Assembly (NCBI GenBank): GCA_937898545.1
Contig: CALEJV010000004.1
Span: forward strand, 1-64,000
DNA: 64,000 bases
Direction of reading: 5' to 3'
DNA from: an uncultured Candidatus Saccharibacteria bacterium
Lineage (GTDB): Bacteria; Patescibacteriota; Saccharimonadia; Saccharimonadales; Saccharimonadaceae
Under the pieces are notes generated by a model. The model was given only the letters and a program-made list of their open reading frames with translations, was not told the origin of the DNA and did not search any database. Both the position numbers and the translations under genes were made by a program. Position 1 is the first letter of the stretch; every line of letters begins with the position of its first letter. Shown in pieces: positions 34,593 to 43,543 of the stretch.

Positions 34593-35261
34593 ATGGCATT
34601 TGGCCCAATGATGACAGTCACGACAAAGCAGGGGCTTGAGCTGGAGCTTGCGCCGTTTGCACGGGATGAACTGAGACCATTTGTAGAGGGGTTTGCGCGC
34701 GGGACGGTCACGCAGTATTTTGCCGAGCACCGGGCGCAGACGCTCGAGACCGAGCAAGCATGGTATGACAAAACAATCGCAGACAAAGAAAGTATCGTCT
34801 GGGGTATCTGGGCTAAGGATGGCGAAACGTGGCGGCTAATTGGTGGTACATCACTGGTGAATATTACGAGAAAGCACGTCCACACTGCCACAAGTGGCAT
34901 TATTATTGTGGATAAACATTACTGGGGCAAGGGTGTTGCTAGTGCTAGCCACCATGCTCGTACGTGGTACGCCTTTGAGAATCTGGGGCTGCACTGTATT
35001 AAATCTGCCGTGGTGCAGGGCAACATTGCGAGCCTGCGCGCCCTCCAGCGATGTGGCTATACTCATCTCTACACCCAGCGCAACGATGTCTTTATCAATG
35101 GCAAGCTGCACCATACCGATCACCTTGAGTGTCTCAACCCCATCGACTGGGCCTGGAACCAGTGGTGGGGGAGCGACCAACCCTCGCCTGAGCACACAGC
35201 AGCGCGCCAGCGCAGCCTCGCCGCACTAGAGTGGGCGAGAGAGCAGGTGGTGTTGCTATAG
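34593..35261 (+). CDS. GNAT-family N-acetyltransferase (RimJ/RimL type)
   Basis: A 222-residue GNAT protein. The acetyl-CoA loop is in motif A: SGIIIVDKHYWGKGVASAS. The later VVQGNIASLRALQRCGYTHLYTQRN is the usual N-x2-S-x3-L-x-R-C-G-Y signature of Acetyltransf_3. Family members acetylate ribosomal proteins, amino groups of metabolites or drugs; the target is unknown. AAAGGAG sits before the ATG, and TATACT near 34552 gives a short leader. Confidence 0.85.
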   Translation: MAFGPMMTVTTKQGLELELAPFARDELRPFVEGFARGTVTQYFAEHRAQTLETEQAWYDKTIADKESIVWGIWAKDGETWRLIGGTSLVNITRKHVHTATSGIIIVDKHYWGKGVASASHHARTWYAFENLGLHCIKSAVVQGNIASLRALQRCGYTHLYTQRNDVFINGKLHHTDHLECLNPIDWAWNQWWGSDQPSPEHTAARQRSLAALEWAREQVVLL

Positions 35262-35273
35262 CATACGCAATGC

Positions 35274-35310
35274 TTTACAAAACTAACCACCATACGTTAT
35301 CATGCAATAA
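35274..35310 (+). promoter_or_regulatory. Sigma-70 promoter giving a leaderless mRNA
   Basis: TTTACA (35274-35279), 18-base spacer, TATCAT (35298-35303), GCAATA, ATG at 35310. Confidence 0.65.
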
Positions 35311-36608
35311 TGAGCCAAGAAGGACAACCATCAGCTGAAACAACCTCGCCAGTATCTTTCTCACACGAAAGAGCGAGAGAGCTACTATGCACAGCTGATC
35401 GGCTTGAACAGGAGCGTCGGCAGTTTGTCGTTGATAAAGCAGCGCGCGAGACAAGGCAGTTTGCGCAAGATTTGGAGACGATAGCAGCAGGGAAGAATAC
35501 TGCAAAAGATTTGGTGGATGGCAGCCCAGTGGATATGATACCTGAGGAGGTGGTGCCACTGCTAGATGGCGCAGTCGTTGCAGTGGATGAGCCAATAGAC
35601 AAGACACGGAATATTCTCGAGCAGCGAACCATCACATTATGCCGAAGGCGGAATGACGGGCTGACAGATGATGAATTTTGCCAGGCTGTAGCAGATGCAT
35701 ACCAGCAGTCGCCAGCTATGCGGCGCGTGCAAGAGGTGGCACACCAGATTATAAGTGGTATTGAACATCTGCACGCTGGCGAGCCCATGATCTCTGTCGG
35801 CATATTCGACCTAAGCGTCTACATTGACCGCGTCTTGATGCGTAGAGTTCAGCAAGATGGTAGTAATAGTGCATTACAATGCTATGGGACGGCACTGCTT
35901 GCCCGCTACAAAGAGCAAAATGATGCAGATGAGCATCTATATCTCCACACCGCATCAGCGCGAGCGTTGCTGGATGCCTGTGATGCTGGTGGTGTGCGGC
36001 TTGCGGATGCTGCTGAGAGGGAACTCATTACCGAGCGAGATAACCGCTATGGTAATGCCTATGCCTGGATGTCGCGCGAGGTCATCAAGATGGCGGCTGA
36101 CCAAACAGGTCACCTTGTGGCGGATGACGAACATCGCACAGTGCTCCAGCCAACTGGTGAGCCAGCGGCGGATGTCTTGGTTGCCTTACTGAACCCAATT
36201 GCCACTCGTGGCACCGACCGCACCAGCGATCTGCCTATGCCGACCGAAGCAGTGCGCCTCCGTGAGGGCGGCTGCAAAGATGTAGAGGCGTACTTTGCTC
36301 AGGCATATATGATGAGCACTCAACCAGTGATGGGCGAGACGGATATTGCTAACAAGCGCTTTATTAGCAAAACACATGGGGCGCATACGTTCCTTGCTGC
36401 CGACGCAGTACGGTACTGCGGTGTAGAATTCCCGCCCGGTACGGTGTGGGGGCAGTTTGGCGATGGATATGCTCCGCTTAGGCTGACGGGCTTTTGCTTC
36501 GACCAAAACACAGCTGCAACGGTCTTTGGCGCTGAATATATTGCCAACGTGCCCGAAGCGAGCCAACCCGCTGTGCACGACTACTTTCGCCGTATTGTGC
36601 AAGTGTAA
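35310..36608 (+). CDS. Hypothetical protein
   Basis: A 432-residue soluble protein without recognised family. An N-terminal charged helical region (ARELLCTADRLEQERRQFVV, AARETRQFAQDLETI) is followed by a long helical body and a C-terminal beta-type section (AHTFLAADAVRYCGVEFPPG, YAPLRLTGFCFDQNTAATVF). It has several isolated cysteines but no paired metal motif. Its dedicated consensus-like promoter supports expression. Confidence 0.67.
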   Translation: MSQEGQPSAETTSPVSFSHERARELLCTADRLEQERRQFVVDKAARETRQFAQDLETIAAGKNTAKDLVDGSPVDMIPEEVVPLLDGAVVAVDEPIDKTRNILEQRTITLCRRRNDGLTDDEFCQAVADAYQQSPAMRRVQEVAHQIISGIEHLHAGEPMISVGIFDLSVYIDRVLMRRVQQDGSNSALQCYGTALLARYKEQNDADEHLYLHTASARALLDACDAGGVRLADAAERELITERDNRYGNAYAWMSREVIKMAADQTGHLVADDEHRTVLQPTGEPAADVLVALLNPIATRGTDRTSDLPMPTEAVRLREGGCKDVEAYFAQAYMMSTQPVMGETDIANKRFISKTHGAHTFLAADAVRYCGVEFPPGTVWGQFGDGYAPLRLTGFCFDQNTAATVFGAEYIANVPEASQPAVHDYFRRIVQV

Positions 36609-36780
36609 TCACTTCATTCTTCCATTCTATAGTTAATATGGATGAAGTAATGGAGATAATAGACTGATACCACTGAGTTTGCAAGTAACGTGCCACAACA
36701 GGGAAGCCTCCGCAAAAACATTGTGACATACACAACATAATACCCATTTGTGCACAAAGATGCTATCATAGAGAGTGACT

Positions 36781-38070
36781 ATGCAGGATGTGACAGATGC
36801 AGCACGGGCGTCCACGGGTGTGGCGATGCGGTGGAGTATGCAGCAGATATGGCGCGCTGTGCTAATGTTTGTGGCTGCTGTGGCAGTGCTGGGGCAGTTG
36901 CTTGCGCCGCAGGTGAGTGCTCTGGCACCGCAGCAGTCCATCATGATGCCAGCCTATAGCTACCCCATGCAGGGTGGCAACAATCAGTATTGGAATGATA
37001 TGGCTAATGTCTCGAGCAAGACGCCCTTTGTAGTGGTTAATCCCTCGAGTGGGCCAGGTACAACGGTTAGTAGTGATTATGTAAAGGCTCTGGCGCGACT
37101 CGATTCGCTTGGGGTCAAATACATTGGCTACGTCAAGCATGGCCGCCAGACGCGCAATATTGCTGAGGTGGCAGCAGAGATCGACCGCTGGTATGCGCTC
37201 TACCCCAATGTGAAGGGGATCTTCTTCGACGAAGCCGACAACCACAGTAGTGGCCAAAAGACCTGCTATCTGGCCAATCTCTACAACTACGTCAAAGTCA
37301 AGCACCCAGGCTCCATCGTTATCCATAATGCGGGCACACGCTTCCTCGGTGAGTCTGTCATGCCCTATGGTGATGTATTCTTGAATGCCGAGACCTCGGC
37401 GGCGCGCTACCTGAGCGATAGCTACTACGACCTAAATCACCCAACGGCCACCAACTTCGAGAAAAACCCAGCCAACGCCTACAAAATGTGGCACGTCATC
37501 CACAGTGTGGGCAGCAACGAGCAGCAGGCCCAGGTGGTAGCCAAGGCCCGTGAGCGCAATGCTGGCTGGGTGTATACGACCTCCGATCGTGGCCCGACCA
37601 CACCAGCCGAGGAGGCAGACCCAAATATCAACCCGTATAATGATTCATCTACCTTGTTGGGTGGCTTGGCCGGCCTGGGGAGTATCCAGCGCGGTAATGT
37701 GCCAGTGGGTGCAGCCACGCCGCTCACGGCTGATTGCGCCGATACCTTTGGCCTGAAAGTAACAGCTCAGCCCGCGCCAGCACCTACACCAGCGCCAAAA
37801 CCCGCCCCCAAGCCTGAGGAGAAGAAAAAAGACGACAAAGACAAGAAAAAGGACGAAAAGAAGGACAAGAAAAAGCCGCAGCCAAGCAAAAAGCACCAGC
37901 AGCCGACTGTGCGCAAGCAAGAGGCAGGGCCCAGCTGGACGATCATCCTCCTCATCGCTGTAGCAGTAGTTCTCGCTGCAGCTGGTGGCGGTGGTGCCTG
38001 GTGGTGGTTTGTTGGCCGCAAGCGCCGCCACGCGAAGAACCGCAGCCGGTATGACAACACAATGATTTAA
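36781..38070 (+). CDS. Spherulin-4-like surface-anchored protein
   Basis: A 429-residue exported protein. A signal-type segment lies near residues 19-48 (LMFVAAVAVLGQLLAPQVSA). The main domain matches the Spherulin 4 pattern, a TIM-barrel relative of polysaccharide hydrolases: MMPAYSYPMQ, VVVNPSSGPG, GVKYIGYVKHGRQTRN and VKGIFFDEADN, whose Asp/Glu are likely catalytic. A Pro/Ala then Lys/Asp-rich linker leads to a C-terminal membrane helix and basic tail, the same anchor as the GH16 protein. A GTG at 36775 is an alternative start, five bases after TATCAT. Confidence 0.82.
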   Translation: MQDVTDAARASTGVAMRWSMQQIWRAVLMFVAAVAVLGQLLAPQVSALAPQQSIMMPAYSYPMQGGNNQYWNDMANVSSKTPFVVVNPSSGPGTTVSSDYVKALARLDSLGVKYIGYVKHGRQTRNIAEVAAEIDRWYALYPNVKGIFFDEADNHSSGQKTCYLANLYNYVKVKHPGSIVIHNAGTRFLGESVMPYGDVFLNAETSAARYLSDSYYDLNHPTATNFEKNPANAYKMWHVIHSVGSNEQQAQVVAKARERNAGWVYTTSDRGPTTPAEEADPNINPYNDSSTLLGGLAGLGSIQRGNVPVGAATPLTADCADTFGLKVTAQPAPAPTPAPKPAPKPEEKKKDDKDKKKDEKKDKKKPQPSKKHQQPTVRKQEAGPSWTIILLIAVAVVLAAAGGGGAWWWFVGRKRRHAKNRSRYDNTMI

Positions 38071-38254
38071 GCGACAAAAGGGTGTCGCGCATGCCACCAA
38101 TTCTCACATATCCTCTTCTCACTACTCGTTGCTCGGATAGAGGTGATGAGGCTGTGATATGTGTAGTTGTGGTGAGGGGTTGATTGACGAATCTGGGATA
38201 ACTTGTTAAGATAAAGCTGTTTTGGAGAAACAACTCTCTCGACGCAGTGAGTAT

Positions 38255-38503
38255 ATGATCTATGACCAACCACAAGAGGTGGAGAATGGTGTCCCGTTTG
38301 CTGTCATAGGGGATCAAGGCGAAGAAATTACTGTCATGCCAAGTGGTGTCGAATGGCTGAGCGCAACCTATGTGCGGTTTGTGGGCAGCGCAGCGATCAA
38401 GGGCAGTGGAAACATTCTCTCTATCAAGGGCGCGCAGACTACATATGAAGGTGATGATACGATGCGCCTGGTAATTGACCATGACAGCCCAGATGGCGTG
38501 TAA
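38255..38503 (+). CDS. Small hypothetical protein
   Basis: An 82-residue acidic protein, probably all-beta (PFAVIGDQGEEITVMPSGVEW, YVRFVGSAAIKGSGNILSI). Family unknown. A promoter TTGACG (38184)-17-TAAGAT (38207) lies upstream. A TTG at 38222 in the same frame would add 11 residues and would be close to a leaderless start, so the true start is uncertain. Confidence 0.55.
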   Translation: MIYDQPQEVENGVPFAVIGDQGEEITVMPSGVEWLSATYVRFVGSAAIKGSGNILSIKGAQTTYEGDDTMRLVIDHDSPDGV

Positions 38504-38662
38504 GCTCCGAGGCTGTCAGATATGAAGCACTACCAGTATATCCCAAAATGCGGTATACTAAAGAGAGTATATTAACGCGGCAGTGATAGCGTTGAGGGCT
38601 TGCATGAAGATGATGGGTGCGAGCATTCACCCCTGTTACTTGCCGCAAGAAAGGAGCTCTAT

Positions 38663-40780
38663 ATGAGTATTATTAACCCAAGCGGCAAAGATGTCTTTGC
38701 TGTGACGACGCAGTTATGCGGTCGCCCTCTCACTCTGGAGGTTAACCGCGTTGGTTTCCGCTCGACGGCCAGTGTGCTAGTGCGGTACGGCGATACGGTG
38801 GTGCTGGGTACGGCCCAGGTGGGCACCCGCCCGGTAACGCTGGATTACTTCCCCTTAAGCATCGACTACGAAGAGAAGTTCTATGCTTCGGGCAAGATTA
38901 GCGGTAGCCGCTTTATTAAGCGTGAGGGCCGGCCCAGCGACGAAGCAGTGCTGATTGGCCGCCTGATCGACCGGCCAATCCGCCCACTCTTCCCCAAAGG
39001 CTACCGCCAGGAAGTGCAGGTGGTGGCTACCGTGCTTAGCATGGACCCGAGCTTCCGCCCCGATATGGTGGCGATGGTTGCCGCTAGCAGCGCCCTGATG
39101 TTAACTGGTACGCCGTTTGATGGGCCAGTGGCGGGTCTGCGCGTTGGCCGGGTGAATGGTGAGTTTAAGGCCTTCCTGACACCAGAGGAGCGTGAGCAGT
39201 CCGACCTTGACCTCGTGGTGGCGGGGATTGAGCGCGGCATTACCATGGTAGAAGCTGGCGCTAAAGAGGTGCCCGAGGAGGTGATCGTCGATGCCATAGC
39301 CTGGGCGCACCAAGCCATGCAGCCAGCGATTACACTGCAACAAGAACTGGCTGCCAAGGTGGCACCAGCACCGCAGGAGTACGAGCTCGTTTTGCCAAAT
39401 GAAGACATCCAGGCCGTAGCCAACCAATGGGTTGATGGCAAACTAGGCGAGAAGATCCGCCGCCCATACCCCGAGCGCAATGAAGTTGTGAATGAAATTC
39501 GCTGGGCTTTCCACGAGGCCATGGCCGAGCAGCTCGGCCTTGACGGCGAGGAATACGCCGCGGTGCGTGATGAGTACGACGAAGCCTTTACCCTGGCACT
39601 ACACAACGATGTGCGCCGCGGCATTGTGGAGGAGCGTATTCGCCCCGATGGCCGCGCCCTGACGGAGATCCGCCCACTCTCGAGCGAGGTCGGTATCTTG
39701 CCCCGCACCCACGGTAGCAGCCTGTTTACCCGCGGGGTAACGCAGGGTATGAATATTGTTACGCTGGCACCGCTGAGTTACGCACAGCTCGTCGATACCA
39801 TGGAGGTAACAGAAGGTGAGCGCCGCTATATGCACCACTACAACGCCCCGGGTTATACGGTGGGTGAGGTCAAGCGCCTCGGCAGCCCGGGCCGGCGTGA
39901 GATTGGCCACGGCTATCTGGCGGAGCGTGCCCTTACGGCAGTGCTACCGAGCGAAGAAGAGTTCCCCTATGCCATCCGCAGCGTCACAGAAATCATGAGC
40001 CAGAACGGCTCTACCAGCATGGCGGCCACCTGTAGCAGCTGCTTGGCCCTGATGGACGCTGGCGTGCCGCTTAAGGCACCAGTCAGTGGTATTGCTATGG
40101 GCCTCATGATGGATGGCGACACACCCTACGTACTGAGCGACATTGCCGACGCCGAGGACTTTGCTGGCGACATGGACTTTAAGGTGACGGGCACCAGCAA
40201 GGGTATTACCGCCCTACAGATGGATATGAAGGTGCATGGCCTGCCGGTGCAGGTGCTGCGCCAGGCGCTTGAGCAGAGCAAGGCCGGCCGTGCCCACATC
40301 CTGGAGCACATGCTGAGTGTACTGCCTGGCCCACGCAAAGAGCTCAGCCCCTACGCGCCGCGTATCGAAAAGCTCAAGATTAACCCAGATAAAATAGGCG
40401 CTGTTATCGGCAAGGGTGGTGAAACCATCAACAAAATCACTAGCGAAACTGGTGCCGAGGTAGATATTAAAGAAGACGGCCTGATTACCATTGCTAGCCC
40501 CAATGGTGAGGCGATTGAGAAGGCGCTGGCTTGGATCAAAAGCCTGGTGGAAGAGCCCGAAGTTGGCCGCACCTACACCGGCACCGTCGTGACGATTAAG
40601 GACTTTGGTGCCTTTGTGAACATCCTACCTGGCGTGGATGGGATGGTGCATATCTCGAAGCTTGCCAAAGGCCGAGTCGGTAAGGTAACAGATGTCGTGC
40701 AAGAAGGCCAAACCGTGCAAGTGAAGATCACCGGCATTGACGAGCGCGGCAAGATTAATCTGACGATGATCGGATTGTAG
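38663..40780 (+). CDS. pnp: Polyribonucleotide nucleotidyltransferase (PNPase)
   Basis: A 705-residue phosphorolytic 3'-5' exoribonuclease. Two RNase PH domains are visible: SASVLVR-type start with GDTVVLGTAQVG, then a linker helix domain, then the active second domain with REIGHGYLAERAL and QNGSTSMAATC (catalytic Asp region VLSDIADAEDFAGDMDFK). KH (GAVIGKGGETINKI) and S1 (GRTYTGTVVTIKDFGAFVNI) domains close the chain. AAAGGAG before the ATG at 38663 decides this start over an upstream in-frame ATG. Confidence 0.97.
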   Translation: MSIINPSGKDVFAVTTQLCGRPLTLEVNRVGFRSTASVLVRYGDTVVLGTAQVGTRPVTLDYFPLSIDYEEKFYASGKISGSRFIKREGRPSDEAVLIGRLIDRPIRPLFPKGYRQEVQVVATVLSMDPSFRPDMVAMVAASSALMLTGTPFDGPVAGLRVGRVNGEFKAFLTPEEREQSDLDLVVAGIERGITMVEAGAKEVPEEVIVDAIAWAHQAMQPAITLQQELAAKVAPAPQEYELVLPNEDIQAVANQWVDGKLGEKIRRPYPERNEVVNEIRWAFHEAMAEQLGLDGEEYAAVRDEYDEAFTLALHNDVRRGIVEERIRPDGRALTEIRPLSSEVGILPRTHGSSLFTRGVTQGMNIVTLAPLSYAQLVDTMEVTEGERRYMHHYNAPGYTVGEVKRLGSPGRREIGHGYLAERALTAVLPSEEEFPYAIRSVTEIMSQNGSTSMAATCSSCLALMDAGVPLKAPVSGIAMGLMMDGDTPYVLSDIADAEDFAGDMDFKVTGTSKGITALQMDMKVHGLPVQVLRQALEQSKAGRAHILEHMLSVLPGPRKELSPYAPRIEKLKINPDKIGAVIGKGGETINKITSETGAEVDIKEDGLITIASPNGEAIEKALAWIKSLVEEPEVGRTYTGTVVTIKDFGAFVNILPGVDGMVHISKLAKGRVGKVTDVVQEGQTVQVKITGIDERGKINLTMIGL

Positions 40781-40813
40781 CAGATCTGAGCACTAGCCTC
40801 GCAACAGAAGACA

Positions 40814-40844
40814 AACACCCCAGCAAGGATGCGTGGGGTGTTTT
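40814..40844 (+). terminator. Intrinsic terminator of pnp
   Basis: AACACCCCA (40814-40822) pairs with TGGGGTGTT (40834-40842), then T. Confidence 0.85.
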
Positions 40845-41005
40845 GCTGGTAACAACCTCCGCTTTCTTTGGTGCTGTATGAGTGGACGTGAAGGAGAGGA
40901 GGGCGTGAAGCGAGAGCAAGGTCAAATCAAAACACATATTGGCCTATTAGTATCTTTCCGGTATAATAGTTATGGTAAATAATAGCCAAATCAACAAGGA
41001 GATGC

Positions 41006-42018
41006 ATGAGTAATCAACCAGCAACCCCCCAGGAGCAACCACCAGAGGCTGTCCCAACCTTTGATATGAATAACCCACCTTATACTGAGGAAGAGAAGGC
41101 CGCTCTGGCCAGCAAGCGTGCTGCCGCTGAGCCGGCGCCAGCTACACAGACTCAGGCTGCTGCGCAACCACAACCCGCAGCCCAGCCAACAGCAGGGCAG
41201 CCGCAACCCATGCAACCTGGCGTCGCTGGCATGCCACCACAATATCCCAAGCAGGGTATGAGCAAAGGATTGCTCTGGGGCTTGATTGGCGGTGGTGTTG
41301 CTTTGGTATTATTGATTATTGGCGTAGTGGTGTTCTTTGTCTTCTTTGGGCCGCCAAGCCGAGATGATTATGCAAAGGCGTATAATAAAGTTGCTAGCTT
41401 TGATGCTCGTACTATTCGAGAGATGACAGCTAACTCAGACGATAGTGAGGAGGCTACAAACGAGTTGATTACAAAGGTTGACAAGCATCTTGATGAGCTT
41501 GGCAAAATGCGTGCCATGCACGACAGCGATGTGAAAAAGCATACGACAGCCTCAAAAAGGAATATGAAGAGCGCAAGCCACTCTTGCGCGAATATGCTGC
41601 GACAACAGTTGCTAAGAAGGAATATAACAAAAACTGCAACAGTAGGTCTACTACATATATCTCAATGAGCAGTGTAGGGTCTGGTGATGAAGCAGGCAAA
41701 AAATTTGATGAGCAACAAGGCACTTGTATCAAAACACTCGATAAGCTCAAACAATCGCAATACGAGAGTATTCGCAAATATGCCGAAAGCCAATCACAAT
41801 ATTTGAAGGAGTTGCGAGCCTATTATGTATCTGCTGTGAACTACCTGAAGAGTCGAGAGGGTAGTATGCCAAAGGTACCACGGTCAAAGGGAGGCTATCT
41901 TGGCAAGGATATTAATAGTAAGATAAGTGACGCTGGGGCATCGATTAGTGATGCTAAACGGGAGTTGCGCCAAGTCTTGCGCGCGAAAGCAAGCGGCAGC
42001 AGTCTGAGTGACGACTAG
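41006..42018 (+). pseudogene. Pro/Gln-rich membrane protein, split by a -1 frameshift
   Basis: Two overlapping frames make one protein of about 337 residues. Frame 1 (41006-41668) gives a Pro/Gln/Ala-rich cytosolic part, a membrane helix (LLWGLIGGGVALVLLIIGVV) and the start of an outer helical domain. At about 41530-41535 (GTG AAA AAG CAT) the sensible reading moves back one base, to GCA TAC GAC, and continues as YDSLKKEYEERKPLLREYAA through 42018. The heptamer G-AAA-AAG resembles a slippery site, so programmed frameshifting, a real mutation and a homopolymer sequencing error are all possible. AAGGAG lies eight bases before the ATG. Layout matches the protein at 9767. Confidence 0.72.
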
Positions 42019-42040
42019 GTACTCTATCGTATAAAAACAA

Positions 42041-42070
42041 AAAACACCTGGGTTGTGCTCAGGTGTTTTT
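42041..42070 (+). terminator. Intrinsic terminator
   Basis: AAAACACCTG (42041-42050) pairs with CAGGTGTTTT (42060-42069). Confidence 0.85.
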
Positions 42071-42279
42071 ATGATGCGAGAAATGCGAGACACATAGCAA
42101 ATACACTTGCTGTTGTTCTCATGTGGTGAGAAATTTGTGGCACTCTTTTTGTTTGTTTATTTGCGATGTATTGAGCTTTTGTGCGCTTCATGAACGCTTG
42201 AGAGTGTGATAATGATAGGGATAGGGTTGAGGATACAACAGAGGTAGATTCTCTTGAAATACGCTCCTCTGACTCAAAC
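42071..42279. other. Intergenic region
   Basis: No gene seen. It contains one AACAGAGGT motif (42237-42245) and a T-rich segment near 42140. Confidence 0.35.
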
Positions 42280-42296
42280 TATACACTAAGTGTATA
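42280..42296. promoter_or_regulatory. Palindrome, candidate PadR operator
   Basis: TATACACT-A-AGTGTATA is a perfect 17-bp inverted repeat 43 bases before the padR start; a half-like GGTGTATA recurs at 42323-42330, over the -10 hexamer. Dimeric winged-helix regulators often bind such sites near their own promoter. Confidence 0.5.
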
Positions 42297-42303
42297 ATAA
42301 GGC

Positions 42304-42339
42304 TTGCACTCGCTAGTCACTCGGTGTATAGTGGAGATA
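42304..42339 (+). promoter_or_regulatory. Promoter of the padR-ABC operon
   Basis: TTGCAC (42304-42309), 17-base spacer, TATAGT (42327-42332), GGAGAT, ATG at 42339; leaderless spacing although the GGAG could also act as a short ribosome site. Confidence 0.6.
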
Positions 42340-42890
42340 TGAACGTTCAATATACATTACTCGGATTGTTGGCGAATGCGCCAAACTATGGCTACGAGCT
42401 GAAGAAGCAGTACGATGGCTTCTTTGGCAAAGACAAGCCAATTTTGCCAGGGCAAGTCTACTCGACGTTGGGGCGCTTAAAACGCGACAACAAAGTGGAG
42501 GAGGTTGCCGACACCAGTGAGTCTGGTGGGCCAGACCGGGTGCGCTATGCCATTACCGAGCAGGGCAAGCAAGACCTGCAAGCTTGGCTGGAGGCGCCCG
42601 AGTTGCCATCGCATCAGTCGCAGGCCAATATGTACGTCAAGACCGTGCTGGCAATCCTGCGCGAAGGCGATGCCGCGCCCTACCTAGACAACCAGCGGCA
42701 AGCCCATATTCAGCGGATGCGCAGCCTCACAAGCCGCCGCCGCGAAAGTAACCTAGCCGACACATTGCTCATCGACCACGCACTGTACCATCTGGAGGCA
42801 GACCTGCGCTGGATTGAGCTAACGACGTCGCGCTTAACCAAACTCAAGGAGGAACTGATCAATGAGACCAACCAATCAACCAATCATTAG
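42339..42890 (+). CDS. PadR-family transcriptional regulator
   Basis: A 183-residue winged-helix repressor. The N-terminal PadR domain reads YTLLGLLANAPNYGYELKKQ, then ILPGQVYSTLGRLKRDNKVE with the wing GPDRVRYAITEQGKQDLQAW. The second half is the helical dimerisation region. PadR proteins often repress a neighbouring efflux ABC transporter; here the ABC genes follow directly, the ATPase start overlapping by 29 bases. Autoregulation through the palindrome at 42280 is likely. Confidence 0.9.
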   Translation: MNVQYTLLGLLANAPNYGYELKKQYDGFFGKDKPILPGQVYSTLGRLKRDNKVEEVADTSESGGPDRVRYAITEQGKQDLQAWLEAPELPSHQSQANMYVKTVLAILREGDAAPYLDNQRQAHIQRMRSLTSRRRESNLADTLLIDHALYHLEADLRWIELTTSRLTKLKEELINETNQSTNH

Positions 42891-43542
42891 CGCCCGCAAC
42901 CTGAAGAAATCCTTCGGCCAGACGGAAGCATTGCGCGGCGTGTCGCTGGATGTGATGCCCGGTGAAGTGCTGGCCATTATGGGGCCGAGTGGCTCGGGCA
43001 AGAGTACATTGCTTCATAGCTTGGCGGCGATTACCCCTGTCGATAGTGGCGAGATTCACTGCGCAGGTAAGCGGATCGACAAGCTTAATGACGATCAGCG
43101 GAGCGTCCTCAGGCGCACAGCCTTTGGCTTTGTCTTCCAGTTTGGGCAGCTCGTGCCAGAGCTCACGGCACTGGATAATGTCGCGCTGCCACTACTGCTC
43201 AATGGCGAGAAGCGTGCCGTAGCGTACGAAGCCGCTCAGCGCTGGCTGGATAATGTAGAGCTGGGCAACAAGGCGGGCAACATGCTCGGTGAGCTCTCTG
43301 GTGGGCAGATGCAGCGGGTAGCAATTGCCAGGGCGATGGTTATCAAGCCGAAGGTGCTGTTTGCCGATGAGCCAACCGGCTCGCTCGACAGCCTCAACTC
43401 GCAGCGTGTGATGGAACTATTTATCGCCACTGCCAAGCAATATGGTACTACCGTGATTATGGTGACCCACGAACCAACCATTGCTGCCTATGCCGACCGC
43501 GAGATCATCGTGCGCGATGGGCAGATCTCGGGAGGAATGTAA
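42862..43542 (+). CDS. ABC transporter ATPase (LolD/MacB type)
   Basis: A 226-residue ATPase. Walker A GPSGSGKS (41-48), Q-loop in FGFVFQFGQLVPELTALDNV, signature LSGGQMQR, Walker B VLFADEPTGSLD, H-loop MVTHEP. This is the MacB/LolD/FtsE class that drives an FtsX-like permease rather than a classic pore. GAGGAA before the ATG gives a ribosome site inside padR. Confidence 0.93.
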   Translation: MRPTNQPIISARNLKKSFGQTEALRGVSLDVMPGEVLAIMGPSGSGKSTLLHSLAAITPVDSGEIHCAGKRIDKLNDDQRSVLRRTAFGFVFQFGQLVPELTALDNVALPLLLNGEKRAVAYEAAQRWLDNVELGNKAGNMLGELSGGQMQRVAIARAMVIKPKVLFADEPTGSLDSLNSQRVMELFIATAKQYGTTVIMVTHEPTIAAYADREIIVRDGQISGGM

Positions 43543-43543
43543 T

